Shown here one piece after another: positions 5,484 to 11,103 of a DNA stretch of 25,863 nt. Position numbers and translations under genes: made by a program. Source of the stretch: a virus. The DNA is taken from the IMG/VR virus record IMGVR_UViG_3300025617_000100, positions 1 to 25,863 of that record. One strand, given 5' to 3'. Numbering within the stretch: position 1 is the first letter of the stretch; each line of letters begins with the position of its first letter. Under the pieces are notes generated by a model that did not search any database, was not told the DNA's origin, and saw nothing but the letters and a program-made list of their open reading frames with translations.

Positions 5484-6164
5484 ATGGCAAACGCCACCTA
5501 CACTCCCACTCACTGCCCAACCACAGGGCGCAAGTTCAGCAAAGCTGAACGTAAGGCTGCAAACAAGGCCAAGTACGCAGCACTTCGTGCTGAACAACCC
5601 AAGACAGCGAAGCCGAAGGCTTCCAAGCCTGCCAAGCCGAAGGCTACTCAGCCGAAGGCTGCTCCTCAGCCGAAGCCTACACCGAAGGTGACCAAGGCTG
5701 GACTCATGCGGCTCACGAAGGCCGAACTCGTGGCTCTCATCCTCAAAGAGGATGTGAAGCCTGCTGAGGTTGCCAAGCCGACTGCAAAGGCGAAGCCTTC
5801 AGCCCCCAAGCGCACCAAGCCCTCTAGGGCTTCGAAGCCAACCCCAGACCAACGCCTTGAGGCTCGAATGCAGCGTGAGTCTCTTGCAAAGCAAGAGGGA
5901 AAGCGAATCAAGGAGGCTGACAAGGCACGTAAGGTGGTCAGCAAAGCTGACGGCAAGGAGGCTCAGCCGTTCGAGGAGCGTGTGGAGGTGACCGTCCCTG
6001 CGAAGGAGCACAGAGCCAAGCGTGAGGCAGTCACTGAACTGCTTGGTTTGCAGGGCCTTAGCGTCGAGGATGCAGCACGCCGTGACCGCATGATTGCGGA
6101 GCGTGAGGCACTTGAGGCCGCGTTGCTCGCTGACTTCGGAGGCTTCGAAGATGCCCCATTCTGA
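5484..6164 (+). CDS. Histone H1-like Lys/Pro/Ala-rich protein with an SSB-like tail
   Basis: 226 residues from the ATG that follows P1 and its CTCTCACTC leader. The order is: a short N-terminal segment (MANATYTPTHCPTTGRKFSK), a Lys/Pro/Ala repeat region built on PKA and KPK units (about 45-75), a helical motif LMRLTKAELVALILKED (about 74-90) like the SAP/Rho-N type of nucleic-acid-binding helices, a second KPxxP stretch, then a long charged helical region and an acidic hydrophobic tip FGGFEDAPF. The repeats resemble histone H1-like proteins, so DNA binding or compaction is likely. The final residues mimic the tail by which bacterial SSB recruits partners (canonical DDDIPF). No enzymatic motif is seen. 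First gene of the rightward transcript. Confidence 0.75.
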   Translation: MANATYTPTHCPTTGRKFSKAERKAANKAKYAALRAEQPKTAKPKASKPAKPKATQPKAAPQPKPTPKVTKAGLMRLTKAELVALILKEDVKPAEVAKPTAKAKPSAPKRTKPSRASKPTPDQRLEARMQRESLAKQEGKRIKEADKARKVVSKADGKEAQPFEERVEVTVPAKEHRAKREAVTELLGLQGLSVEDAARRDRMIAEREALEAALLADFGGFEDAPF

Positions 6165-6170
6165 TTGATT

Positions 6171-6194
6171 ATCAACAACTTAACTCTCACACAT
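6171..6194 (+). promoter_or_regulatory. CTCTCAC start-associated leader before the gene at 6195
   Basis: ATCAACAACTTAACTCTCAC followed by ACAT immediately precedes the ATG at 6195. The same ATCAA...CTCTCAC arrangement precedes the starts at 5484, 6519, 7774 and 9059 and, more weakly, 8530. There is no promoter here, so the motif is tied to the start codon and not to transcription. Confidence 0.6.
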
Positions 6195-6440
6195 ATGAGC
6201 ACATTCAAGCAAGAGCGCGTGGTGGAATTCTACGTTCACACCACTGACAATGAGGACGTTATCTGGTTTCGTCGCTCATGCAAGTCACCCAACCGCACGA
6301 ACGAGTACAAGCGCATCATGTCTGCGCTCTCACACCCAAGCGTGAAGCACGTAGGCTGGCGTTTGCTGCGCCACGCATCGCATGATGCTCAGTTGTACAA
6401 GCAAGTGGACATGACCACCTGTGACGGCCTACCATTCTGA
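6195..6440 (+). CDS. Hypothetical 81-aa protein with SSB-like C-terminus
   Basis: 81 residues, family not recognised. The start at 6195 is chosen because the CTCTCAC leader lies just before it; an in-frame TTG at 6165 would add residues encoded by the leader. The sequence reads as beta strands and a helix: RVVEFYVHTTDNEDVIWFRR, then TNEYKRIMSALSHPSVKHVGWRLLRHAS. It ends DMTTCDGLPF, again resembling the SSB tip (D-x-x-P-F). It is in the P1 transcript 30 bases after the H1-like gene, which also ends in such a tip, so both may dock on the same SSB-binding partners. Confidence 0.7.
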   Translation: MSTFKQERVVEFYVHTTDNEDVIWFRRSCKSPNRTNEYKRIMSALSHPSVKHVGWRLLRHASHDAQLYKQVDMTTCDGLPF

Positions 6441-6444
6441 CTCT

Positions 6445-6497
6445 CAGTGAGTTAGAAAATAAATTTGGAATTGTCAATCTGTTTGCCGTATCTTTGC
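6445..6497 (+). promoter_or_regulatory. Promoter P2 with CAGT box
   Basis: CAGT (6445-6448), AAAATAAA, TTTG (6464-6467), 21 bases, then TATCTTTGC (6489-6497). The CAGT-to-TTTG distance (19) and the 21-base spacer are identical in P3 and P4. The leader ATCAAAAATCTCTCACTC follows directly and ends at the ATG at 6519. Confidence 0.87.
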
Positions 6498-6518
6498 GGT
6501 ATCAAAAATCTCTCACTC

Positions 6519-7244
6519 ATGACGAACAATCGCATCGTATGGATGGACACAGACAATGTGTTCGTAGTCCGCAAGGGCACAACCACCAACGCCAAGATTG
6601 CCCCGAAGGGGGCCAAGGTAGTTCAAACCTACACCTTCAGCCGTGCACAAGTGGAGCACGTTCGTGACTGCGACCGAGACGGCATCAAAGTAACTCTAAA
6701 GAGTTTCTTCGCTCTCGATGCATCGAACTGCCTCGACTGCCCGCTGTCAGGCAACTCAGGCTCAGGCAAGTGCTACACACACAAGTACATGCAGTTCAGC
6801 GGCTTCCTCTCCATGATACGTAGTATCATCAAGGAACCTATCCCTACACGGCTTGACGCAGAGATGCGGGGCGCGATCACGAAGATGTGCGAAGGTGTGT
6901 ATGTTCGCTTCGGCACATACGGGGAACCATCCCTCCTCCCTATCGATTTGGTCGGTGACATGGTACTCGGTGCATCCTCATGGACAGGCTACACACACCA
7001 AGCCCTCAAGCCTTGGGCACAGCCTTTCAAGGCCTACTACATGGCATCGGCTCACTCAGACCGAGAGGCTGTCTCACTCACGGGGTGGCGGTCGTTCGTA
7101 GCCCGTGACAAGTCAGAGACTTCAGAGGCTGTTGTTTGCCCTGCATCCAAAGAGTCCGACTACGCTAGCAACTGCGCTAAGTGTGGGCTGTGCTCAGGTA
7201 TGGCAGGCAAGGGACGGAAGAACGTTCAAATCCAAATCCACTAA
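6519..7244 (+). CDS. DUF7227-like cysteine-rich phage protein
   Basis: 241 residues from the ATG after P2 and its leader; an in-frame ATG at 6465 lies inside the promoter and is rejected. The pattern matches a phage and plasmid family of unknown function (I recall it as DUF7227): an N-terminal Cys cluster CLDCPLSG..GKCY (Cys71, 74, 85), a middle VRFGTYGEPSLLP and ASSWTGYTHQALKPW, then MASAHSDREA..LTGWRSFVAR and a C-terminal cluster VCPAS..NCAKCGLCSG (Cys207, 219, 222, 225). The paired Cys clusters suggest metal (zinc or iron-sulfur) binding. The reaction is unknown. A palindrome (6813-6829) lies inside the gene. Two bases separate it from the next gene. Confidence 0.8.
   Translation: MTNNRIVWMDTDNVFVVRKGTTTNAKIAPKGAKVVQTYTFSRAQVEHVRDCDRDGIKVTLKSFFALDASNCLDCPLSGNSGSGKCYTHKYMQFSGFLSMIRSIIKEPIPTRLDAEMRGAITKMCEGVYVRFGTYGEPSLLPIDLVGDMVLGASSWTGYTHQALKPWAQPFKAYYMASAHSDREAVSLTGWRSFVARDKSETSEAVVCPASKESDYASNCAKCGLCSGMAGKGRKNVQIQIH
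6813..6829. promoter_or_regulatory. Inverted repeat inside the DUF7227-like gene
   Basis: ATGATAC-GTA-GTATCAT is a perfect 7-base-arm inverted repeat with the same GTA spacer and ATACGTAGTAT core as the palindrome before P1. It encodes part of SMIRSII, so it could be chance, but the shared 11-base core makes an internal operator worth considering. Confidence 0.35.
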
Positions 7245-7246
7245 TC

Positions 7247-7480
7247 ATGCGACACACGATACTCACTCACGCACTTGTGGCAGCTACATACGCCACGTAC
7301 ACCTTGCTCACTTCGAGCGGCATCGTGTTCCACACGACAGCCCTCCTGCTGTGCTTCACCATCGCTGCCTTGACAGAAGGCGAAGAGGGCTCGCGATTCA
7401 TGAGCGAAGTCAGCCTCAGCTTTGCTGTCAACGCACTGGTCTGGATATTCATCCACATGGCAAACCTGCTAAGTCACTGA
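7247..7480 (+). CDS. Small membrane protein (77 aa)
   Basis: 77 residues from the ATG at 7247, two bases after the upstream stop. Three hydrophobic segments are seen: about 6-19 (LTHALVAATYATYT), 21-42 (LTSSGIVFHTTALLLCFTIAAL) and 56-72 (LSFAVNALVWIFIHMAN), separated by a short acidic loop (TEGEEGSRFMSE). That suggests an inner-membrane protein with two or three spans. Family not recognised; roles such as superinfection exclusion are typical of early small membrane proteins of phages, but nothing here proves one. Confidence 0.65.
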   Translation: MRHTILTHALVAATYATYTLLTSSGIVFHTTALLLCFTIAALTEGEEGSRFMSEVSLSFAVNALVWIFIHMANLLSH

Positions 7481-7482
7481 GT

Positions 7483-7713
7483 ATGATGCACTTCCAAGTA
7501 TGCTATCGCACAGACGACACGCTCAATCACCCGCCCATCTGGGTGCGTGATGCAGAGGAGGCACTCGCAGTCATGAGGGCGCGAGCAACCGCAGGTGAGC
7601 ACTCATACGTCTATGCTTACCCTTGGAAGCGTGCATGGTTCCCACAACACACCTTCAACACGGAAGCTGAACTTGAGTCATACATCGCTGAAAATCAGTC
7701 AGTTGAAAAATAA
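7483..7713 (+). CDS. Hypothetical 76-aa protein
   Basis: 76 residues from ATG ATG at 7483, two bases after the upstream stop. It is a soluble-looking alpha/beta sequence: HFQVCYRTDDTLNHPPIWVR, a helix DAEEALAVMRARATA, then YVYAYPWKRAWFPQHTFNTEAELESYIAENQ. The strand-helix-strand order with aromatic residues may be a small ferredoxin-like fold, which is a guess. It is the last gene of the P2 cassette; its stop codon TAA lies within the AAAATAAATTTGG upstream part of promoter P3, so the promoter and the gene's end are fused. Confidence 0.7.
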   Translation: MMHFQVCYRTDDTLNHPPIWVRDAEEALAVMRARATAGEHSYVYAYPWKRAWFPQHTFNTEAELESYIAENQSVEK

Positions 7714-7748
7714 ATTTGGAAGTTAGCTTCTGTTTGCCTTATCTTTGC
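7696..7748 (+). promoter_or_regulatory. Promoter P3 with CAGT box
   Basis: CAGT (7696-7699), AAAATAAA, TTTG (7715-7718), 21 bases, then TATCTTTGC (7740-7748). The geometry is the same as in P2 and P4. The CAGT box and A-tract lie within the last codons and stop of the upstream gene. The leader ends ATCTCTCACCG before the ATG at 7774. Confidence 0.87.
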
Positions 7749-7773
7749 ACCATCAATTTCAAATCTCTCACCG

Positions 7774-8118
7774 ATGAATTACCCATCACATCTCGTAGCA
7801 CCACGCTACTGCTCATTCACTCACCAACCCATGTTCGAAGGATGGTGTGTCCAAGACGGAGAAGCGTACATCAAGTACGAGTCTGACGCTCTCAAGTGCG
7901 CCAAGGACGCAGGCTATGATGACCTCGAAGAAGCCTACGAAGACGACTTCATCTACTACACAGACTGGGTGGACATACCCGAAGACGAGTGGCACGAAGT
8001 GCCCGCTGAGGCTGTCATCAATTCCCTTGTGGATGACGCTGAAATCCTGCTCTTCTACATCGAAGATGAGAAGGTCAAGAACAGATACCAAGCAATCGTA
8101 AACAAGTACAAGCAATGA
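7774..8118 (+). CDS. Hypothetical acidic protein (114 aa)
   Basis: 114 residues, first gene after P3. The N-terminus RYCSFTHQPMFEGWCVQDGE has two cysteines and a histidine but no clear zinc motif. The rest is very acidic (DDLEEAYEDDFIYYTDWVDIPEDEWHEV, in two parts) and ends with a helix VNKYKQ. Small, strongly acidic early phage proteins sometimes mimic DNA or bind host enzymes; that is only a possibility here. Its stop overlaps the next start (ATGA at 8115-8118). Confidence 0.75.
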   Translation: MNYPSHLVAPRYCSFTHQPMFEGWCVQDGEAYIKYESDALKCAKDAGYDDLEEAYEDDFIYYTDWVDIPEDEWHEVPAEAVINSLVDDAEILLFYIEDEKVKNRYQAIVNKYKQ

Positions 8119-8267
8119 AAGACGAAATCCTCCTGAGGCTCAAGTACGTCGAGGAGACGTATGCAGGCGAAGCCGAGACGTGGCTCGATCCCGTGACAGG
8201 CACACACTACCTCATCCCCATCAGCATCATCCGAGACTTGGACAATGCAAAACCCATCAACCAATGA
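8115..8267 (+). CDS. Small hypothetical protein (50 aa)
   Basis: 50 residues: MKDEILLRLKYVEETYAGEA, then ETWLDPVTGTHYLIPISIIRDLDNAKPINQ. Both ends are coupled by ATGA overlaps, with the upstream acidic protein at 8115 and the downstream lipoprotein at 8264. It contains an N-terminal amphipathic helix and a beta-like TGTHYLIPISI. Not recognised. The double overlap and the conserved codon style make it very likely real in spite of its size. Confidence 0.7.
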   Translation: MKDEILLRLKYVEETYAGEAETWLDPVTGTHYLIPISIIRDLDNAKPINQ

Positions 8268-8434
8268 ACGACAGCTTCAACACCCTCGCTCGCGTAGTCA
8301 TCGGCGCGTGCATCATCAGCGTAGTCACTTGCGCTCTCACCTCATGCTCAACCACACGTCACCACAGGGAGTCATGTCCACAAGCATACGGATACAAGAA
8401 CCACACATACAGCAAGCCTTTCATAAACCACTGA
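8264..8434 (+). CDS. Small lipoprotein (56 aa)
   Basis: 56 residues starting at an ATGA overlap (8264). A hydrophobic signal segment RVVIGACIISVVTCALTSC ends in the lipobox LTSC, with Cys28 as the predicted lipidation site. The mature part is only about 29 residues (CSTTRHHRESCPQAYGYKN, then HTYSKPFINH), with one further Cys. Similar tiny Cys/Tyr/Gly-rich lipoproteins occur in Bacteroidota genomes. As a phage product it would sit in an envelope membrane and might alter receptors or exclude other phages (inference). Last gene of the P3 cassette. Confidence 0.7.
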   Translation: MNDSFNTLARVVIGACIISVVTCALTSCSTTRHHRESCPQAYGYKNHTYSKPFINH

Positions 8435-8438
8435 TTGT

Positions 8439-8491
8439 CAGTCGTTTGGAAAATAAATTTGGAAATTAGATTCTTTTTCCCTTATCTTTGC
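8439..8491 (+). promoter_or_regulatory. Promoter P4 with CAGT box
   Basis: CAGT (8439-8442), AAAATAAA, TTTG (8458-8461), 21 bases, then TATCTTTGC (8483-8491). It is followed by a 38-base leader containing ATCAAAACATTCTCACATC directly before the ATG at 8530. It rules out the in-frame ATG at 8488, which overlaps the -7 element. Confidence 0.85.
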
Positions 8492-8529
8492 ATCGTCAAT
8501 TCGACACAACATCAAAACATTCTCACATC

Positions 8530-8940
8530 ATGAGCATCACAACAAACAAGCGTCGGCACTCAGGCGTTACTCGCCGCATCTCCAGCACTCAATCCCTCAG
8601 CAAGAGCGGTAAGTACACCATCGAAATCAACCATGCGTTCGAAGGCGAAGGCTTGACAGAAGTAGGTGCAGGTACACTCGAAGAGTGTGAGATGCAGTTC
8701 AATCATACACAGGTGGAGGTGTACATTTGGGAGCACACCACAGACTACGAGGGTTACCCGAAGAAGGAAATCATCAACAGCAGACGAACTCTGTTCAGAG
8801 GGGAGTTCAATGGTGAGGTTCTTGGGGTGGTAAGCGGCTACAATCAGAAGGCTGAACGAGACTACTTCAAGCACAGCCTCTCACCTGCCGAGGCACACAT
8901 CGCAGTCATGAACTTCGCCAACAAGTGGCTCAAGCAGTAA
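8530..8940 (+). CDS. Hypothetical protein (136 aa), first gene after P4
   Basis: 136 residues from the ATG at 8530, after P4 and the leader. A basic Ser/Thr-rich N-terminus (MSITTNKRRHSGVTRRISST) precedes a likely folded domain with strands KYTIEINHAF, QVEVYIWEHTT, TLFRGEFNGEVLGVVSGY, and a C-terminal helix SPAEAHIAVMNFANKWLKQ. Family not recognised. A tRNA-like element follows 12 bases after the stop. Confidence 0.7.
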   Translation: MSITTNKRRHSGVTRRISSTQSLSKSGKYTIEINHAFEGEGLTEVGAGTLEECEMQFNHTQVEVYIWEHTTDYEGYPKKEIINSRRTLFRGEFNGEVLGVVSGYNQKAERDYFKHSLSPAEAHIAVMNFANKWLKQ

Positions 8941-8952
8941 TCGACTGCACAC

Positions 8953-9030
8953 AACCGAGCGTATGCTGAGGTCATCGAGGTATGCGGGAACAGGGTACAC
9001 CCTGTGGTGGTTCGATTCCACCTTCGGTTC
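8953..9030 (+). ncRNA. tRNA-like structured element with T arm but no anticodon arm
   Basis: A 78-base element between two genes. Ends AACCGAG (8953-8959) and TTCGGTT (9023-9029) form a 7-bp acceptor-like stem with one G-U pair. A canonical T arm, GGTGG-TTCGATT-CCACC (9006-9022), abuts the 3' acceptor strand exactly as in tRNA. Just before it is a hairpin ACAGGG-TACA-CCCTGT (8990-9005), placed like the long variable arm of class II tRNAs. The remaining 30 bases are too short for both D and anticodon arms, and no 7-base anticodon loop is found. It may be a decayed tRNA, a processing signal for RNase P/Z that splits the transcript, or a regulatory leader. Confidence 0.5.
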
Positions 9031-9040
9031 TATTTTCTAA

Positions 9041-9058
9041 TCATCAAAATTCTCTCAC
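9041..9058 (+). promoter_or_regulatory. CTCTCAC start-associated leader before the gene at 9059
   Basis: TCATCAAAATTCTCTCAC is joined directly to the ATG at 9059. It matches the leaders behind P1-P4, yet no promoter lies here; the gene must be read from the P4 transcript, downstream of the tRNA-like element. This supports a translational or RNA-level role for the motif. Confidence 0.6.
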
Positions 9059-9364
9059 ATGGACTACAAGTTCAACACCAACGCCCCTTTCTTTCAGCTT
9101 TTCGAGAGCGGCATGAACACAAGCGTCGGGACTACACAGGGCACAGCCCCTATCAACACAGCTATGGTTAAGCTGACCTTCACCATCTCCGCCATGCGAC
9201 CATACGTCAAGTGCGGAATCGCCCCTTACCGAGGCTTCCGCCTGAAGGATGTCAAGGAATTCTACGGCATCAAGGGGAACAAGCAACACATCCTCGATGC
9301 GCTCTTGCACTTGCGAGAGACCATGAAGAACTACGAAGTACTCAAGTCAGAAGTTGAACAATGA
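9059..9364 (+). CDS. Hypothetical protein (101 aa)
   Basis: 101 residues, family not recognised. The start is fixed by the adjoining CTCTCAC leader. The N-terminus DYKFNTNAPFFQLFESGMN is polar and aromatic, the middle MVKLTFTISAMRPYVKCGIAP looks like two strands, and RLKDVKEFYGIKGNKQHILDALLHLRETM is a helical C-terminal half that could be a helix-turn-helix (VKEFYGIKGNKQHILDAL). The stop overlaps the next ATG (9361-9364). Confidence 0.7.
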   Translation: MDYKFNTNAPFFQLFESGMNTSVGTTQGTAPINTAMVKLTFTISAMRPYVKCGIAPYRGFRLKDVKEFYGIKGNKQHILDALLHLRETMKNYEVLKSEVEQ

Positions 9365-9639
9365 TATTCAAATCAATCATGAACGGACACGCAAACTACG
9401 AGACATGGCTCACCCATGTATGGGAAATCCCCACAGCTATCGCTGACTCATTCGAAGAAGACTACCGACCCGATGCTAAGTACTGCCACGAGTGGGTGCA
9501 AGAGTACCTGCGCATTCAAGACATGGAGGCAAGCTACTTGTCTGACCTCATCAACAGCGCACTCGACAACGTGAAGTGGTACGAGATAGCTGATTCCGTA
9601 AACGAAATCCTTGACGAACGCAAAGAAGACGCGGCATGA
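9361..9639 (+). CDS. DUF7249-like phage protein (NGHANYETW family)
   Basis: 92 residues, start at an ATGA overlap. The motif MNGHANYETWLTHVWE near the start is the hallmark of small phage proteins of the NxxxNYETW type (recalled as DUF7249), whose function is unknown. The rest is helical and acidic (SDLINSALDNVKWYEIADSV, then NEILDERKEDAA), as in the family. Translation could also begin at the second Met (9379), but the ATGA coupling favours 9361. The family is common in tailed-phage early regions. Confidence 0.75.
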   Translation: MIFKSIMNGHANYETWLTHVWEIPTAIADSFEEDYRPDAKYCHEWVQEYLRIQDMEASYLSDLINSALDNVKWYEIADSVNEILDERKEDAA

Positions 9640-9881
9640 CACAACATCCATTCAACATCGGTGTGCACTACATCCCCTCCCTCGTGAACGGAGACCCACC
9701 TGTGGATCCAAGTGACGAGTTCCATCTCGAATCCTTCATGGAGGAGATTGACCCCATCATCGAAGACGCCAACCACTGGCATTGGGATGTCATCACAGAC
9801 AGCGAAATCATCTGCAAGTGTGAAGTATCAGGCTTGCTCAGCAATTGTTACGAAGTAACCTTAAATGTTTATCACAAATGA
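9636..9881 (+). CDS. Hypothetical acidic protein (81 aa)
   Basis: 81 residues, beginning at an ATGA overlap with the previous gene. Sequence features: FNIGVHYIPSLVNGDPPVD, an acidic helix ESFMEEIDPIIEDANHW, then beta-like DVITDSEIICKCEVSGLLSN and CYEVTLNVYHK with three cysteines. Not recognised. Coupled at its end to the next gene by ATGA (9878-9881). Confidence 0.7.
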   Translation: MTQHPFNIGVHYIPSLVNGDPPVDPSDEFHLESFMEEIDPIIEDANHWHWDVITDSEIICKCEVSGLLSNCYEVTLNVYHK

Positions 9882-10084
9882 CACAGATTAAAAACAGCTC
9901 CCTCGTATGGAGCACGGAAGACGTATACGTCAACATGACGGAAGAGATGCGCAACAGCAAGGAGTGGACGGAGGAGGAGTTGCATGATTTAGGTGAGCAG
10001 TTCTTCGAGACTCACGCCGATTGGTTAGGCGAGCGCATCAACGATGCTATGAGCGAGTTCCTGCACTTCGAGGTCAAACAATAA
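9878..10084 (+). CDS. Hypothetical acidic protein (68 aa)
   Basis: 68 residues. The start at 9878 overlaps the upstream stop (ATGA); a longer reading from 9845 would run through the previous gene and is not needed. The sequence is Glu/Asp-rich and probably helical: VYVNMTEEMRNSKEWTEEEL, HDLGEQFFETHADWLGERIN, DAMSEFLHFEVKQ. Not recognised. In the same P4-led string of short genes. Confidence 0.65.
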   Translation: MTQIKNSSLVWSTEDVYVNMTEEMRNSKEWTEEELHDLGEQFFETHADWLGERINDAMSEFLHFEVKQ

Positions 10085-10095
10085 AACACAGTGAT

Positions 10096-10440
10096 ATGAA
10101 TATTTACGCAAAAGCGGCTGCGCAAATGCGCAAGGCAGGTATTGATGCATTTGTCGGTACAAGCTTGGGGGGAGGTCTGTTTATCAACGCAGGCAACAGC
10201 AGGAGAGATGTCGTTGAGTTACACCTCCGTGAGGTACAGAAATGGGCTAAGTTGTATGGCAATGATGAGGTCGAGGAAATCAGGAACGAAGACCCTCGCT
10301 ACTTACTTGGCGAGATTGCCAAAATCTTCCACACTCATGGGTGGGTACTACATGACGCAGGCATCGAGCCTGAAGTGACGGAAGCGAACGAGAAATTTTT
10401 GGAATTGATTTACAAGGCATTCAAGCCACAAAGAAACTGA
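10096..10440 (+). CDS. Hypothetical protein (114 aa)
   Basis: 114 residues from the ATG at 10096, 11 bases after the upstream stop. MNIYAKAAAQMRKAGIDAFV is a helix, followed by a glycine-rich turn GTSLGGGLFINAG and NSRRDVVELHLREVQKWAKLYG, then a second helical part to FKPQRN. The Gly-rich strand-turn has no full Walker or Rossmann signature. Family not recognised. A single base separates it from the next gene. Confidence 0.7.
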   Translation: MNIYAKAAAQMRKAGIDAFVGTSLGGGLFINAGNSRRDVVELHLREVQKWAKLYGNDEVEEIRNEDPRYLLGEIAKIFHTHGWVLHDAGIEPEVTEANEKFLELIYKAFKPQRN

Positions 10441-10441
10441 C

Positions 10442-10663
10442 ATGACAACTTACACATTGACAGAACAGCAAATCAGAAGCCTTTTGAATCAGGCGTTTGA
10501 CATGGGGTATATGTACACCATGGATATGGTGCACAAGACAGAGCGCAATGCATGGAACAGGGATATGCTCGACCATGAGAATGGCGCACTGAATGACATC
10601 TGCGAAGATGTCCTGTCTGAGACACCTGAAGCCCGCAAATCACTACGAATCTTCACGCCATGA
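10442..10663 (+). CDS. Hypothetical protein (73 aa)
   Basis: 73 residues: TLTEQQIRSLLNQAFDMGYM, YTMDMVHKTERNAWNRDMLD, then an acidic helix LNDICEDVLSE and a basic end ARKSLRIFTP. The N-terminal TLTEQQI-x-x-LL resembles the start of many small helical phage proteins but gives no function. The stop overlaps the next start (ATGA at 10660). Confidence 0.7.
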   Translation: MTTYTLTEQQIRSLLNQAFDMGYMYTMDMVHKTERNAWNRDMLDHENGALNDICEDVLSETPEARKSLRIFTP

Positions 10664-11103
10664 CTGAAGCAACACGAATCAAATACCAAGCGAACACAGT
10701 CACCCTCATGGGTGAAGTGGAGAAGCTGTTGTCTATCGCTGACAGCAAGCCCGTAAGGTTCAAGAACCTCAAGGGTTACAAACGTGAGTACGCTCTCATG
10801 CTACTCGAACGAGTGGTGTGGTACAAGCTTATCGGTGGCTCAGGCGGGGCAAACCTAATCGCTGACCTGTACGGGATGTGCAAGAAGAGCGTGTACAAAC
10901 TTCAGAAGAAAGCTGAAGACCTTGAGAAAGAAGATGTTATCTTTCGCCGACACATCCGAACCATATGCAACAACTGCTCACTCCCGTTCCTTGTGGAGGG
11001 GTACACCAAGAAAGACAGCCAAAGGCTCAGATACATTGAAGACCAATTGGTTATGCTCCAAAGACGTAAAGAAGAAATCCTAGAAAAATCAGCATTCCCA
11101 TGA
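10660..11103 (+). CDS. Hypothetical helical, basic protein (147 aa), possible HTH
   Basis: 147 residues from an ATGA overlap. It is almost wholly helical and rich in Lys and Arg. A segment GGANLIADLYGMCKKSVYKLQKKAEDL (about 65-90) could be a helix-turn-helix, followed by HIRTICNNCSLPFLVEGYT, where a CxxC pair (ICNNC) could bind metal only with distant ligands, and a C-terminal coiled coil RLRYIEDQLVMLQRRKEEIL. A DNA-binding role is possible but unproven. Coupled by ATGA to the next gene. Confidence 0.7.
   Translation: MTEATRIKYQANTVTLMGEVEKLLSIADSKPVRFKNLKGYKREYALMLLERVVWYKLIGGSGGANLIADLYGMCKKSVYKLQKKAEDLEKEDVIFRRHIRTICNNCSLPFLVEGYTKKDSQRLRYIEDQLVMLQRRKEEILEKSAFP

Noticed and set aside
5224-5691. 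155-codon plus-strand frame
   Set aside because: It starts in the tandem repeats, passes through promoter P1 and then shadows the H1-like gene; low-complexity Arg/Ser/His content.
5594-5700. CRISPR-like or tandem-repeat array (repeated CCGAAGG units)
   Set aside because: The repeats are codons for Pro-Lys-Ala in the H1-like protein, irregularly spaced and without spacers.
7847-8101. 84-codon Ser/Thr-rich frame
   Set aside because: Shadow of the acidic 114-aa protein, which has promoter, leader and coupled neighbours.
8953-9030. Standard functional tRNA
   Set aside because: Despite the T arm and acceptor stem, there is no 7-base anticodon loop on a 5-bp stem and no D arm can be drawn; reported only as tRNA-like.
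10935-10943. TATCTTTCG, near-match to the -7 element
   Set aside because: One mismatch at a key position, inside a coding sequence, no upstream element.
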